Below are positions 31,543-39,834 of a stretch of DNA of 54,910 nucleotides, in pieces. The notes below the pieces were generated by a model. That model saw only the letters and a list, made by a program, of their open reading frames with translations, was not told where the DNA came from and searched no databases. The stretch is from Solirubrobacteraceae bacterium. GTDB lineage: Bacteria; Actinomycetota; Thermoleophilia; Solirubrobacterales; Solirubrobacteraceae. The DNA lies in contig JAUXSD010000241.1 in NCBI GenBank assembly GCA_030681525.1, positions 1 through 54,910 on the forward strand, written 5' to 3'. A program made the translations under genes and the position numbers. The first letter of the stretch is position 1, and the number at the start of each line of letters is the position of its first letter.

Positions 31543-32502
31543 TCAGGCCGGCTGCTCGGTGGGCGCCGGCCGGCCTCCGTCGGCGCGCTCTGCGGGAGGC
31601 GGCGCGACGAGGCCGCCGAGCACGTCGTCGCGCGAGTAGTGGCCGACGGCATCGAACAGGCGCTTGGCGTGCAGGCCCTGGCGCAGGTCGCAGTCGTGGA
31701 CGAGCATGCCCTCCTCGCCGTACAGCGGCCCGGCGACGATCCGGCCCCAGGTCGGCTCGATGATCACCGCGCCGCCGTTGCCGATCACCTCGCGGTCGGG
31801 CAGCGCGAGCGGGAAGTCTTCGGGGAACGCCGCGGTCGGGATGAACTGCGGCACGGCGATCACGAACGCGCCGGACTCGATCGCGATCGCCCGCATGTGG
31901 GCGATCCAGACGTCGGAGTCGTCGGCGGTGGGAGCGACCCAGAGCTGCGGGCCCTGCCGGTAGATCGCGTAGCGCGCGAGCGGCATGCGGTTCTCCCAGC
32001 AGATCAGGCCACCGATCCGCCCGCACGCCGTGTCGACCACGCGCAGGTCGTCGCCGCGGCCGATGCCGTGAAACAGCCGCTCGTGCTGCGTCGGCATGAG
32101 CTTGCGATGCTTGTGCAGCAGGCCCTCCGGGCCGAGATAGAGCATCGTGTTGTAGAGCGTCCCGGGCCGTTCGGACTCGCGCTCGTTGACGCCGATCACC
32201 GCGTGGATGCCCAGCGTGCCGCACGCCTCGGCGAGCTCGTCGACGAGCGGCCCCGGCACGTCGACCGAGCTGAGCCACATCCGTTCCCACAGCTCGTCGC
32301 TTCCGCCGAACGTCGCGGCCTGGTGGGCCCACGCGTTGGACGGATACAGCGACACGAACGTCTCGGGCAGCACCGCCAGCTCGGCACCCGCCTGCGCCGC
32401 CTCCGCGAGCAGGACGACGGTCTTGGCGACCGTCGCCTCGGCGTCCAGGATGACCGGGGTCGCCTGGATCGCGGCGACGCGGACCGTGCGCAGGATCGTC
32501 AC
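31543..32502 (-). CDS. nitrilase-family carbon-nitrogen hydrolase
   Basis: A 319-residue nitrilase. The catalytic triad is visible: Glu in VLPETFVSLYP, Lys in HRKLMPT and Cys in GGLICWENRMPLARY. The CWENRMPL pattern is that of true nitrilases rather than amidases. A C-terminal Pro/Ala-rich tail (about 295-319) follows. It should convert an organic nitrile to a carboxylic acid and ammonia. The GTG start is supported by a -10 six bases upstream. Confidence 0.9.
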   Translation of the reverse strand: MTILRTVRVAAIQATPVILDAEATVAKTVVLLAEAAQAGAELAVLPETFVSLYPSNAWAHQAATFGGSDELWERMWLSSVDVPGPLVDELAEACGTLGIHAVIGVNERESERPGTLYNTMLYLGPEGLLHKHRKLMPTQHERLFHGIGRGDDLRVVDTACGRIGGLICWENRMPLARYAIYRQGPQLWVAPTADDSDVWIAHMRAIAIESGAFVIAVPQFIPTAAFPEDFPLALPDREVIGNGGAVIIEPTWGRIVAGPLYGEEGMLVHDCDLRQGLHAKRLFDAVGHYSRDDVLGGLVAPPPAERADGGRPAPTEQPA

Positions 32503-32508
32503 GGCGCG

Positions 32509-32514
32509 ACCCTA
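32509..32514 (-). promoter_or_regulatory. leaderless-type -10 element TAGGGT
   Basis: Read on the minus strand, TAGGGT is 6 nt before the GTG at 32502. Confidence 0.5.
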
Positions 32515-32572
32515 CATCGGCGGGTCGGGGCGTTCAACGAGACGCCGGGCCGCGTCCCCCCGGCGCCCGCCG

Positions 32573-33631
32573 TCAGGCGGGCCGCACGGACGCGATCGCC
32601 GGCAGTCGCTGGGCGACGCCGAACCAGCTCTTGCCGGCGTCGCCGGAGCCGAAGATCTCGCCCGACGTCGCGCCGAAGTACAGCTCGAGCGCCGTTCCCG
32701 CCCCGGTCGCGGCGAACGACTGGCGCAGGATCGACAGGTAGGCGTCGCCCTGCGGCAGCCCGTGGTTGCGCGCGATCCACGTCGTGCCGGCGTCGCGCGT
32801 CTCCCAGACGACGACGTCCCCGTCGGTCACGCGGTCGGCGGTGGTGACCGGGATGACGTAGGCGCTGTCGGGATCGGCCGGGTCGAGCACGACCGGGAAG
32901 CCGAAGTCGTGGGGCAGGCCGGCGGCGATGTCGGTCCAGGAGGCGCCGGCGTCGTCGGAGCGGTAGACGCCGCCGTGGAACTGCAGGAAGAGCCGCTCGG
33001 GGCGCCGCGGCGCGCGCTCGAGGTGGTGTACGCAGAGGTCGATCGCGGTCGCACGCGCCGCCTCGGGCAGGTAGTCGGCGACGATCCCGTCGTTGCCGTG
33101 CGCCCACGTCTCGCCGCCGTCCTCGGTGAGCCACACGCCGGCGGCCGAGATCGCCAGCGCGAGGCGCTGCGGCTCCTCGGGCCACGGCGCGATCGAGTGC
33201 ACCGACAGCCCGCCGGAGTCGCGCCGCCAGCGCGGGCGCGTCGGGTGCTCCCACAACGCGCGGTTGAGCTCCCACGTCTCGCCGTCGTCGCGGCTTTGGA
33301 ACAGCACGCCCGGGTCGCCGCCGGCGTAGACGAGCCCCGGCGCCTCGCCGGGCACGATCACCCAGACGCGCTTGAGCGCGTCCTGGCCGCCCTTGGGCAG
33401 CGCGACGCCGCGGGCGGGCTGCCACTCGTCGCCGAGGTCGTCGCTGAACCAGATCCGCGGCCCCCAGAACGGCGACGTCACCGCGGCGAACACCCGGCCC
33501 GTGCGCGGGTCGCGCACCGCGTAGTCGACGGGCTCGCCGACGAACGCGCGCATCCTGATCGCAAACTCCGCCCCCGGCTCGCCCTCGAGCACGAAGAGAC
33601 CCTTGCGGGTCCCCACGAGCAGCTCTGTCAT
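32573..33631 (-). CDS. BNR/sialidase-like beta-propeller protein (cytoplasmic)
   Basis: A 352-residue protein made of repeated BNR/Asp-box blades: SDDLGDEWQP, SRDDGETWEL, TEDGGETWAH, RSDDAGASWTD, TRDAGTTWIA and GSGDAGKSWFG. It has no signal peptide or membrane segment. It starts MTELLVGTRKGLFVLEG, the usual opening of the exo-alpha-sialidase-annotated group found in actinobacteria. True sialidase catalytic residues (Arg triad, FRIP motif) are not evident, so the enzymatic name should not be trusted. It starts 18 nt after the MoaD/ThiS-like gene and is very probably its operon partner. Confidence 0.82.
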   Translation of the reverse strand: MTELLVGTRKGLFVLEGEPGAEFAIRMRAFVGEPVDYAVRDPRTGRVFAAVTSPFWGPRIWFSDDLGDEWQPARGVALPKGGQDALKRVWVIVPGEAPGLVYAGGDPGVLFQSRDDGETWELNRALWEHPTRPRWRRDSGGLSVHSIAPWPEEPQRLALAISAAGVWLTEDGGETWAHGNDGIVADYLPEAARATAIDLCVHHLERAPRRPERLFLQFHGGVYRSDDAGASWTDIAAGLPHDFGFPVVLDPADPDSAYVIPVTTADRVTDGDVVVWETRDAGTTWIARNHGLPQGDAYLSILRQSFAATGAGTALELYFGATSGEIFGSGDAGKSWFGVAQRLPAIASVRPA

Positions 33632-33649
33632 GCGTGCGTCAACGCGGGG

Positions 33650-33910
33650 TCATCCGCCGGAGATCGCGGGCAGGATCTCGATCTTGTCCGTCGTCTCGAG
33701 CGCCGTGTCCGCGTCGGCGGGCTCGCCGTTGACGAACACGTTGATGTGGCGGCGCAGCACGCCGCGCTCGTCGAGGATCCAGCCCTCGAGTCCCGAATGG
33801 TCCTGCTCGAGCTGCTTGAGGAGCTCGTCGACGGTGCCGGCCTCGACGTCGAGCTCGGCCTCACCGCCCGCCAGCTTCTCCAACTGCCCGCGAAGTCGCA
33901 CGATCGCCAT
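33650..33910 (-). CDS. MoaD/ThiS-type ubiquitin-like small protein
   Basis: An 86-residue beta-grasp protein ending in the required di-glycine (IEILPAISGG). It begins MAIVRLRGQLEKLAGGEAELDVEAGTVDELLKQLE and carries a HINVFVNGEPADADTALETTDKIEILP strand-turn pattern, all typical of MoaD/ThiS. Such proteins carry a C-terminal thiocarboxylate to a sulfur acceptor or are conjugated to it. No MoaE or ThiG is adjacent; its operon partner is a BNR propeller. The start is fixed by TAGACT 6 nt upstream. Confidence 0.85.
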   Translation of the reverse strand: MAIVRLRGQLEKLAGGEAELDVEAGTVDELLKQLEQDHSGLEGWILDERGVLRRHINVFVNGEPADADTALETTDKIEILPAISGG

Positions 33911-33916
33911 GTCGCA

Positions 33917-33922
33917 AGTCTA
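33917..33922 (-). promoter_or_regulatory. leaderless-type -10 element TAGACT
   Basis: Read on the minus strand, TAGACT is 6 nt before the ATG at 33910 and probably drives both this gene and the propeller gene. Confidence 0.55.
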
Positions 33923-33952
33923 GGTTCCCGCGCGGGCCGGCGTTCAGCCGCG

Positions 33953-34870
33953 TCAGCCGGGCGCGGGCGGCAGCGGCGTCTGCGAACGCCGCCGGCGGCC
34001 CGGCGGCAGCCGCCCGCCGGTCGCCAGCCACGAGCCGGCGAGGATCAGCAGCAGCCCCGCCGCGGCGCCGGGCCCCGGTCGCTCGCCGAGCACGACGACG
34101 CCCAGCGCGACCGCCACGACCGGCGCGATGTACGTGATGACGAGCGCGCGGCCGGCGCCCGCCTCGGCCACGAGCGCACCGTAGAACGCGAACGCCGCGG
34201 CGGTGCAGAAGATCCCGAGCACGACGAGCGAGACGACCGCCTCGGCCGACGGCGTCCCGCGCGGCGGCGCGAGCACGGCGGCCGGCGTCAGCACGAGCGC
34301 GGCGATCGCCAGGGCGGCGCCCATCGACGCGCGCGGGTCGAGATCGGCCAGCTTGCGCTTGAGGATCATCGGCCCGACGGCGTAGCAGAAGGCCGACAGC
34401 AGGATCGCCGCCGCCCCGAGCAGCTCGTCGGTCGATCCGGTGGCGTCGATGCCGACGAGCGCGATCACGCCGACCAGGCCCAGCAGCAGACCGCCCAGCC
34501 GCGACCCGCTCACCCGCTCGGTGTCGTCGAAGCCGGCGAGCGCGAGCAGCGCCACGAACAGCGGCGCGGCCGCGACGATGATCGCCGCCAGCGAGGAATC
34601 GACGTGCTGCTCGCCGGCCGCGATGAGCGGAAACGGGACGACGATCTCGATGACCGCGAAGCCCGACAGCCAGCCCCAGCGCCCGCGCAGCGGCGCGAGC
34701 ACACCCGCGACCCACGCCAGACCGAGCAGCACCGCGCCGCCCAGCACGACGCGCACCCAGGCCAAGAAGCCGGGGGAGATGCCGTCGTCGACGGCGATCT
34801 TGATGAACAGGTAGGGGATCCCCCAGAGCGTCGAGACCGCGAAGAAGGCGATCCAGGCGCGGGGGCTCAT
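33953..34870 (-). CDS. EamA/DMT-superfamily transporter
   Basis: A 305-residue protein with ten predicted membrane helices in two EamA repeats. It starts [27 protein letters not shown]; the second repeat begins near [26 protein letters not shown]. The tail is basic ([14 protein letters not shown]). It is likely a metabolite or amino-acid exporter of unknown substrate. Its ATG overlaps the globin stop (ATGA), so it follows glbO in one operon. An open frame 48 nt longer is not needed. Confidence 0.87.
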   Translation of the reverse strand: MSPRAWIAFFAVSTLWGIPYLFIKIAVDDGISPGFLAWVRVVLGGAVLLGLAWVAGVLAPLRGRWGWLSGFAVIEIVVPFPLIAAGEQHVDSSLAAIIVAAAPLFVALLALAGFDDTERVSGSRLGGLLLGLVGVIALVGIDATGSTDELLGAAAILLSAFCYAVGPMILKRKLADLDPRASMGAALAIAALVLTPAAVLAPPRGTPSAEAVVSLVVLGIFCTAAAFAFYGALVAEAGAGRALVITYIAPVVAVALGVVVLGERPGPGAAAGLLLILAGSWLATGGRLPPGRRRRSQTPLPPAPG

Positions 34871-35271
34871 TCGCGCCGGTTGACGAGGTGGGTCGCCGTC
34901 GCCTCGAGGTGGCTGCACAGCTCCGCGCGATGCTCCTCGGCGAGCCCGGCCTCGTCGAGGGCGGTGCGCATCGCCGCCAGCCAGGCGTCGCGCTCGCGCA
35001 GGCCGATCGCGAACCGGGCATGGCGCATGCGCAGGCGCGGGTGGCCGCGCGCGTCGGAGTACGTCGTCGGGCCGCCCCAGAACTGCATGAGAAACAGCGC
35101 CAAGCGCTCCTCGGCCGGGCCGAGGTCGTCGTCGGTGTACACCGCCCGCAGCACCGGGTCGGTGGCGACCTGCTCGAAGAAGCGCGCGACGATCCGCCGG
35201 AACGTCGGCTCACCGCCGATCGCGGTGTAGAGGTCCCGCGCGGGAGGGGTCGGCACGGTCGGCAGCGACAT
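34867..35271 (-). CDS. glbO: group II truncated haemoglobin
   Basis: A 134-residue truncated globin. The order [33 protein letters not shown], then [38 protein letters not shown] and [12 protein letters not shown], matches mycobacterial GlbO closely. The proximal His is in RMRHARF, the group II Trp at G8 is in RDAW, and a B10 Tyr/Phe region is in ARFF. It binds O2 or reacts with NO and peroxide. The start is the ATG at 35271, 7 nt after TACGAT. The downstream transporter is translationally coupled. Confidence 0.93.
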   Translation of the reverse strand: MSLPTVPTPPARDLYTAIGGEPTFRRIVARFFEQVATDPVLRAVYTDDDLGPAEERLALFLMQFWGGPTTYSDARGHPRLRMRHARFAIGLRERDAWLAAMRTALDEAGLAEEHRAELCSHLEATATHLVNRRE

Positions 35272-35278
35272 GAAGCCG

Positions 35279-35284
35279 ATCGTA
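35279..35284 (-). promoter_or_regulatory. leaderless-type -10 element TACGAT
   Basis: Read on the minus strand, TACGAT is 7 nt before the globin ATG at 35271. Confidence 0.5.
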
Positions 35285-35343
35285 CTCACGGCGAAATCAC
35301 CGCCTGCGGCCGCCGCGCGACCCCCCGACCCGTACCCGATCCA

Positions 35344-35359
35344 CCCCCCACCCGGGGGG
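35344..35359 (+). promoter_or_regulatory. GC hairpin and possible promoter upstream of fabD
   Basis: CCCCCC-accc-GGGGGG forms a perfect 6-bp hairpin about 41 nt before the fabD GTG. Separately, AACGGT (35389-35394) lies 6 nt before the GTG and fits the loose NANNNT leaderless -10. If that is the promoter, the hairpin is upstream of it and could be a protein-binding site rather than an attenuator. Confidence 0.3.
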
Positions 35360-35400
35360 AACCCCTGTTCGGACGCCGGCTCGGACGCAACGGTACGAGC

Positions 35401-36279
35401 GTGTTCGATTCCAGCCCCACTGCCATCCTCTTCCCAGGACAGGGCAGCCAGACCCAGGACATGCGTGCCCTCGTGGCCGCAGTGCGTCCCGACCTGCTCG
35501 ACGCGGCGATCGAGCTCATCGGCGAAGACCCCTTCCCGCGCGTGGAGGAGTCCACGCGCTTCGCCCAGCCCGCGATCCTGTGCGCCTCGCTGGCGAGCTG
35601 GACGCGGCTGCGCGGCTACGTCGATCCGATCGCGTTCGCCGGCCATTCGCTCGGCGAGTTCTCCGCGCTGGCGGCCGCCGGCGCCATCCTCGACCACGAC
35701 GCGCTGCGCCTCGTCGTCCTGCGCGGCGATCACATGGCCCGCTCCGGGGAGGCCTCCGGCGGCGGCACCATGCTCGCCCTGCTGGGCGCCTCGCCCGACG
35801 CGGCGGCGCAGCTCGCCGAGCGCCACGGCGTGAGCCTGGCCAACGACAACGCCCCCGGCCAGGTCGTGCTGTCCGGCGCGCCCGACGCGCTCGACGCCGC
35901 CCGTGCCGACGCCGAGGCGCAGGGCCTGCGCGCGCTGCCGCTCGGCGTCGCCGGCGCGTTTCACTCGCCGCAGATGCAGGGCGCCGTCGCGCCGTTTCGC
36001 GCCGCGCTGGGCGACGTGGCGTTCCACGAGCCCGACGCGCCGGTCATCTCGTGCGCGACCGCCGCGCCGTTCGCCGATCCCGCCACCGAGCTGGCCGAGG
36101 CGCTCATCTCGCCGGTGCGCTGGCGCGAGACGATGGACGCGCTCGACGACGTCGGCAGCGAGTTCTACGTCGACGCCGGCCCCGGCCGCGTGCTGGCCAA
36201 GCTCGCGCCCCGCAACATCAGGGGCGCCAGCGCCGTCACCGCCGAGGCGCTACTGGAGGACATCGGTGCCCGCGTCTAG
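35401..36279 (+). CDS. fabD: malonyl-CoA:ACP transacylase
   Basis: A 292-residue FabD. It begins [14 protein letters not shown]. The nucleophile is [14 protein letters not shown] (Ser at about 82), and the catalytic His is in [22 protein letters not shown] is the expected substrate loop. It loads malonate onto ACP. It is the first gene of a fabD-fabH-fabG-carboxylase operon and shares a divergent promoter region with glbO. The GTG start at 35401 fits the homology start; fabH begins 14 nt before its stop. Confidence 0.94.
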   Translation: MFDSSPTAILFPGQGSQTQDMRALVAAVRPDLLDAAIELIGEDPFPRVEESTRFAQPAILCASLASWTRLRGYVDPIAFAGHSLGEFSALAAAGAILDHDALRLVVLRGDHMARSGEASGGGTMLALLGASPDAAAQLAERHGVSLANDNAPGQVVLSGAPDALDAARADAEAQGLRALPLGVAGAFHSPQMQGAVAPFRAALGDVAFHEPDAPVISCATAAPFADPATELAEALISPVRWRETMDALDDVGSEFYVDAGPGRVLAKLAPRNIRGASAVTAEALLEDIGARV

Positions 36280-37270
36280 GCTGCTCGAGCCGGCCCCGGC
36301 CGGCCCGCGCTCGCAGCCGTCGCGGCGCCGCACCGCGGGGATCGCCGGCTTCGGCCGCGCGCTGCCCGCGACGGTCGTCGACAACACCCCGATCGCCGCG
36401 CGCATCGGCGTCGAGCCGGCCTGGATCACGAAGCGCACGGGCATCTCCCGGCGTCGCCGCAGCGCCGACGGCGAGGGACTGACCGAGCTGGCGATCGAGG
36501 CCGGCGCCCGCGCGCTGGCCGCGGCCGCCGTGGACGCCGCCGACGTCGATGCCGTACTCGTCGCCACCTCCTCCTCCGACGACATCGTGCCGCAGGCCGC
36601 GCCGCTCGTGGCCGGTGCGCTGGGCGCCGAGCGTGCGATGTCGTGGGACGTCGGGCTGGCCTGCACCGGCTTTCTCGCCGGTCTCCAGCAGGGCGCCGCG
36701 CTCATCGAGAGCGGCCGCGCGACCACCGTTCTGCTGATCGGCGCCGACATCCTCACCCGCTACACCGACGCCGACGACCGCCAGACCGCCGCGCTGTTCG
36801 GCGACGGCGCGGGCGCCGCGGTGCTCGTGCCCGGCGGGGCCGGCAGCATCGGCCCCGTCGTGCTCGGCGGCGAGCCGCAGCGCGACGTGCTCTACATCGA
36901 TCGCACCGACAACGTCGTGCGGATGGACGGCAAGTTCGTATACGCCCACGCCGTCGACCGCATGGAGCGCGCCTGCCGCGAGCTGCTGGCGATCGCCGAG
37001 CTCGAGATCGACGACGTCGAGCTCGTCATCGCCCACCAGGCCAACGGCCGGATCATCAACGCCGTCCGCGAGCGCTTCGGCCTCGATCACGCCCGCGTCG
37101 CCGACTACGTCGCCGACCTCGGCAACACTTCGGCCGCCTCGGTCCCGCTCGCGCTCTCGCTGGCGCAGGACGACGGCCGGCTGCCCGAGCAGGGCCACGT
37201 CCTGCTGACCGCCTTCGGCGCCGGGTTCTCCTGGGGCGCCGCCCTTCTCACGTTTGGAGACATGCCATGA
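36266..37270 (+). CDS. fabH: beta-ketoacyl-ACP synthase III
   Basis: A 334-residue KASIII with a 25-residue Pro/Arg-rich N-terminal extension before the conserved GIAGFGRALPATVVDN. The catalytic triad is visible: Cys in DVGLACTGFL, His in IAHQANGRII and Asn in LGNTSAASVPLAL. ITKRTGISRRR is the CoA-binding Arg region. It condenses an acyl-CoA primer with malonyl-ACP to begin fatty-acid synthesis. GGAGGA within the fabD 3' end is its ribosome site; it overlaps fabD by 14 nt and fabG by 4 nt. Confidence 0.94.
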   Translation: MPASRLLEPAPAGPRSQPSRRRTAGIAGFGRALPATVVDNTPIAARIGVEPAWITKRTGISRRRRSADGEGLTELAIEAGARALAAAAVDAADVDAVLVATSSSDDIVPQAAPLVAGALGAERAMSWDVGLACTGFLAGLQQGAALIESGRATTVLLIGADILTRYTDADDRQTAALFGDGAGAAVLVPGGAGSIGPVVLGGEPQRDVLYIDRTDNVVRMDGKFVYAHAVDRMERACRELLAIAELEIDDVELVIAHQANGRIINAVRERFGLDHARVADYVADLGNTSAASVPLALSLAQDDGRLPEQGHVLLTAFGAGFSWGAALLTFGDMP

Positions 37271-38064
37271 GCACCGCCACCACCACGCCCGACGCCCATG
37301 AACCCGCGGTGCAGCCCGCCACGCGCGACGGTTGCCGCCCCGACGGCGCGGTCGTGCTCGTGACCGGCGCCTCGACCGGCATCGGCGCCGCGATCGCCCG
37401 CGAGCTCGCCGCCGACGGCTGGGCCGTCGCGGCCGGCTTTCGCTCCGACGCCGACGGCGCCGCGCGCACCGTCGACGCGATCGAGCAGGCCGGTGGGTCG
37501 GCGCTTGCGATCGGCGGCGACGTCTGCGACCCGGCCGCGATGGCCGACGTGCTGGCCCAGGCGCAGGAGCGCCTCGGTCCCGTGCTCGGCCTCGTCAACA
37601 ACGCCGGGGTGCGCGCCGACGGTCTGGCCATCCAGATCGACGACGACGCCTGGGACCGAGTGCTGGAGACGAACCTCAGCGCCGCGTTCAAGCTCACGCG
37701 CAGCGTCCTGCGCCCGATGATGAAGGCCCGCTTCGGGCGCGTCGTGAACGTCGCCTCGGTCGTCGGCCCGCGCGCCAACGCCGGCCAGGCCAACTACGCC
37801 GCCGCGAAGGCCGGGCTCATCGGCATGACGAAGACGATCGGCGTGGAGATCGCGCGCCGCAACGTCACGGTCAACGCCGTCGCGCCGGGCTTCATCGAGA
37901 CCGAGATGACCGCCGACGTGCCCAAGGAGGTGCTCGACGCCGTTCCCGCCCGCCGCGCCGGTCGCCCCGACGAGGTCGCCGCCGCCGTCCGCTTCCTCGC
38001 CTCCGACGCCGCCAGCTACGTGACCGCCACGACGCTGTTCGTCGACGGCGGCATGAGCGCCTGA
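37267..38064 (+). CDS. fabG: 3-oxoacyl-ACP reductase (SDR)
   Basis: A 265-residue short-chain dehydrogenase. After a 25-residue variable N-terminus come VLVTGASTGIGAAIA (cofactor loop), LVNNAGVRADGL, the catalytic Ser in VVNVASVVG, NYAAAKAGLIGM (YxxxK) and APGFIETEMT. It ends TTLFVDGGMSA. It reduces 3-oxoacyl-ACP with NADPH. TTGGAGA is a good ribosome site, and the start overlaps the fabH stop (ATGA). Confidence 0.93.
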   Translation: MSTATTTPDAHEPAVQPATRDGCRPDGAVVLVTGASTGIGAAIARELAADGWAVAAGFRSDADGAARTVDAIEQAGGSALAIGGDVCDPAAMADVLAQAQERLGPVLGLVNNAGVRADGLAIQIDDDAWDRVLETNLSAAFKLTRSVLRPMMKARFGRVVNVASVVGPRANAGQANYAAAKAGLIGMTKTIGVEIARRNVTVNAVAPGFIETEMTADVPKEVLDAVPARRAGRPDEVAAAVRFLASDAASYVTATTLFVDGGMSA

Positions 38065-38071
38065 GGCCGGC

Positions 38072-39529
38072 ATGAGCACCCTCGCACTCGTCGAACCGAC
38101 CACCGCGGAGAAGCTCACCGCGCTCGAACGCCTCGAGGCGCTCTGCGACGAGGGCTCGCTGCAGCTCATGCGCAGCGAGGTCCGCGGCCGGCGCATGGGC
38201 GACCGCACGAGCCCCAACGACGGCGTGATCGGCGCCACCGGCCTCGTGGGCGGACGCCCGATCGCCTGCTACGCCCAGGACCCGACGTACATCGGCGGCT
38301 CGCTCGGCGAGGTCCAGGCCGAGACGATCTGCCGCGTCCTGCGCACCGCCGGCCGCGCGCGGATGCCGGTCATCTCCTTCATCGAGTCCGCCGGCGCGCG
38401 CCTGCAGGAGGGCGTCGCCGCGCTCGCGGGCTACGGGCGCATCTTCAACGAGAACGTCGCCCTGTCGGGCCAGGTGCCGCAGATCTCGGTCATCTGCGGC
38501 GCGTCGGCCGGCGGCGGCTCGTACTCGCCGGCGCTGACGGACTTCGTCGTGATGACGCAGCAGGCCTCGATGTTCCTCACCGGGCCGAGCGTCGTGAAGG
38601 AGGTCATGGGCGAGGACGTCGACGCCGCCGCGCTCGGCGGCGCCAAGGTCCACGACCGCAACGGCGTCTGCCAGCTCAACGCCGACAGCGACCTGCAGGC
38701 GGTGTGGCTCGTGCGCGAGCTGCTCGACCACCTGCCCCAGCACGCGATGGAGGCCCCGCGGCACATGCCGGTCGTCGCGCCGGCCGAGGGCCCGTCCGAT
38801 CGCGCCGTGCCGGAGTCCAAGCGCAAGGTCTACGACGTGCGCGACGTGGTGCGCACGCTCGTCGACGGCGGGCGCCTGGTGGAGATCAGCCCGCGCTGGG
38901 CGCGCAACATGTTGACCGGCTTCGCCCGCCTGGACGGCCGCACGGTCGGCATCGTGGCCAACCAGCCGCGCTACCTCGGCGGCGTGCTCGACGCGCAGGC
39001 CGCGACGAAGGGCGCGCGCTTCGTGCGCACGTGCGACCTGTACGGGATCCCGCTCGTCGTGCTCGTCGACACGCCGGGCTTCCTGCCCGGCACGTCGCAG
39101 GAGAAGCTCGGCGTCATCCGCCACGGCGCCAAGCTCGTCCACGCGTTCGCGGCGGCGACCGTCCCGCGCGTGACCGTCGTGCTGCGCAAGGCCTTCGGCG
39201 GCGCGTTCATCGCGATGAACAGCCGCGAGCTCGGCGCCGACCTCGTGCTCGCCTGGCCGCAGGCGCAGCTCGGCGTGATGGGCGGCCCGCAGGCGGTCGA
39301 CCTCGTCGCGCGGCGAGCGATCGCCCCCGCCGACGATCCGTCGGCCGAGCGGGCCCGCCTGGCCGAGGAGTACGAGCGCGACGCGCTGACCGCCGAGGTC
39401 GCCGCGCGCGAGGGCGTCATCGACGAGATCGTCGACCCGGCCCACACGCGGACGCGCCTGGCGGGCGCCCTTCGGATGCTCGACGGGGCCGAGCGGATCG
39501 GCTCGGTCAACCGCAACATCCCGCTGTAA
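38072..39529 (+). CDS. accD: acyl-CoA (acetyl/propionyl-CoA) carboxylase beta subunit
   Basis: A 485-residue carboxyltransferase with both halves of the crotonase-like fold. The N-half has TSPNDGVIGATGLVGGRP, FIESAGARLQEGV and CGASAGGGSYSPALTDF. The C-half has GIPLVVLVDTPGFLPG and LRKAFGGAFIAMNSR. There is no N-terminal zinc ribbon, so this is the AccD/PccB type of actinobacteria rather than the split E. coli form. It transfers carboxyl from biotin to an acyl-CoA, supplying malonyl-CoA to the operon's Fab enzymes. The biotinylated alpha subunit is not in the window. It starts 7 nt after fabG. Confidence 0.9.
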   Translation: MSTLALVEPTTAEKLTALERLEALCDEGSLQLMRSEVRGRRMGDRTSPNDGVIGATGLVGGRPIACYAQDPTYIGGSLGEVQAETICRVLRTAGRARMPVISFIESAGARLQEGVAALAGYGRIFNENVALSGQVPQISVICGASAGGGSYSPALTDFVVMTQQASMFLTGPSVVKEVMGEDVDAAALGGAKVHDRNGVCQLNADSDLQAVWLVRELLDHLPQHAMEAPRHMPVVAPAEGPSDRAVPESKRKVYDVRDVVRTLVDGGRLVEISPRWARNMLTGFARLDGRTVGIVANQPRYLGGVLDAQAATKGARFVRTCDLYGIPLVVLVDTPGFLPGTSQEKLGVIRHGAKLVHAFAAATVPRVTVVLRKAFGGAFIAMNSRELGADLVLAWPQAQLGVMGGPQAVDLVARRAIAPADDPSAERARLAEEYERDALTAEVAAREGVIDEIVDPAHTRTRLAGALRMLDGAERIGSVNRNIPL

Positions 39530-39539
39530 CCCGCACCAC

Positions 39540-39571
39540 GGGCCCGCCGCCCCCTCAGGCGGCGCCGGCCC
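39540..39571. terminator. candidate hairpin at the end of the fab operon
   Basis: GCCGCC-ccctca-GGCGGC (39546-39563) with an outer GGGCC/GGCCC pair lies 11 nt after the accD stop. The loop contains the stop codon of the convergent glutaredoxin gene. Confidence 0.4.
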
Positions 39572-39815
39572 AGGCGGCCATGGCGCCGCTCTTCTCGGCG
39601 GCGCGCAGCTCGTTGAGCCCGCCGAGCGGCTCGCCGTCGACGACGATCTGCGGGTAGCTCTCCAGGCCGGTGACCTCGGTCAGCTGCGCCTGCAGCTCCG
39701 GATCGTCGCTGAGGTCGACCTCCTCGAACTCGACGCCGCGCTTGCTCAGCAGGTTCTTCGCGTGCTCGCAGTACGTGCACGACGCGGTCGAGAAGAGGAC
39801 GACGCGGCTGGCCAT
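39555..39815 (-). CDS. glutaredoxin-family protein
   Basis: An 86-residue glutaredoxin fold with FSTASCTYCEHAKNLLSKRGVEFEEVDL (active site CTYC), the cis-Pro in ESYPQIVVDGEPLGGLNELRA and a short Ala-rich end. It is close in plan to mycoredoxin and NrdH-type proteins, which use mycothiol or thioredoxin reductase in actinobacteria. It is cytoplasmic. The ATG is 6 nt after a CATACT element. Confidence 0.88.
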   Translation of the reverse strand: MASRVVLFSTASCTYCEHAKNLLSKRGVEFEEVDLSDDPELQAQLTEVTGLESYPQIVVDGEPLGGLNELRAAEKSGAMAAWAGAA

Positions 39816-39821
39816 CTGCTG

Positions 39822-39827
39822 AGTATG
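39822..39827 (-). promoter_or_regulatory. leaderless-type -10 element CATACT
   Basis: Read on the minus strand, CATACT is 6 nt before the ATG at 39815. Confidence 0.45.
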
Positions 39828-39834
39828 GCGCGCG

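Noticed and set aside
32573-33631. Calling the BNR propeller a true exo-alpha-sialidase
   Set aside because: Asp-box repeats are clear, but the FRIP motif, Arg triad and a signal peptide are not, so an enzyme name is not supported.
30748-35230. Long plus-strand frames antisense to the lyase, nitrilase, propeller and transporter genes
   Set aside because: No recognisable domain; each is explained by the third-position GC bias of the opposite-strand genes.
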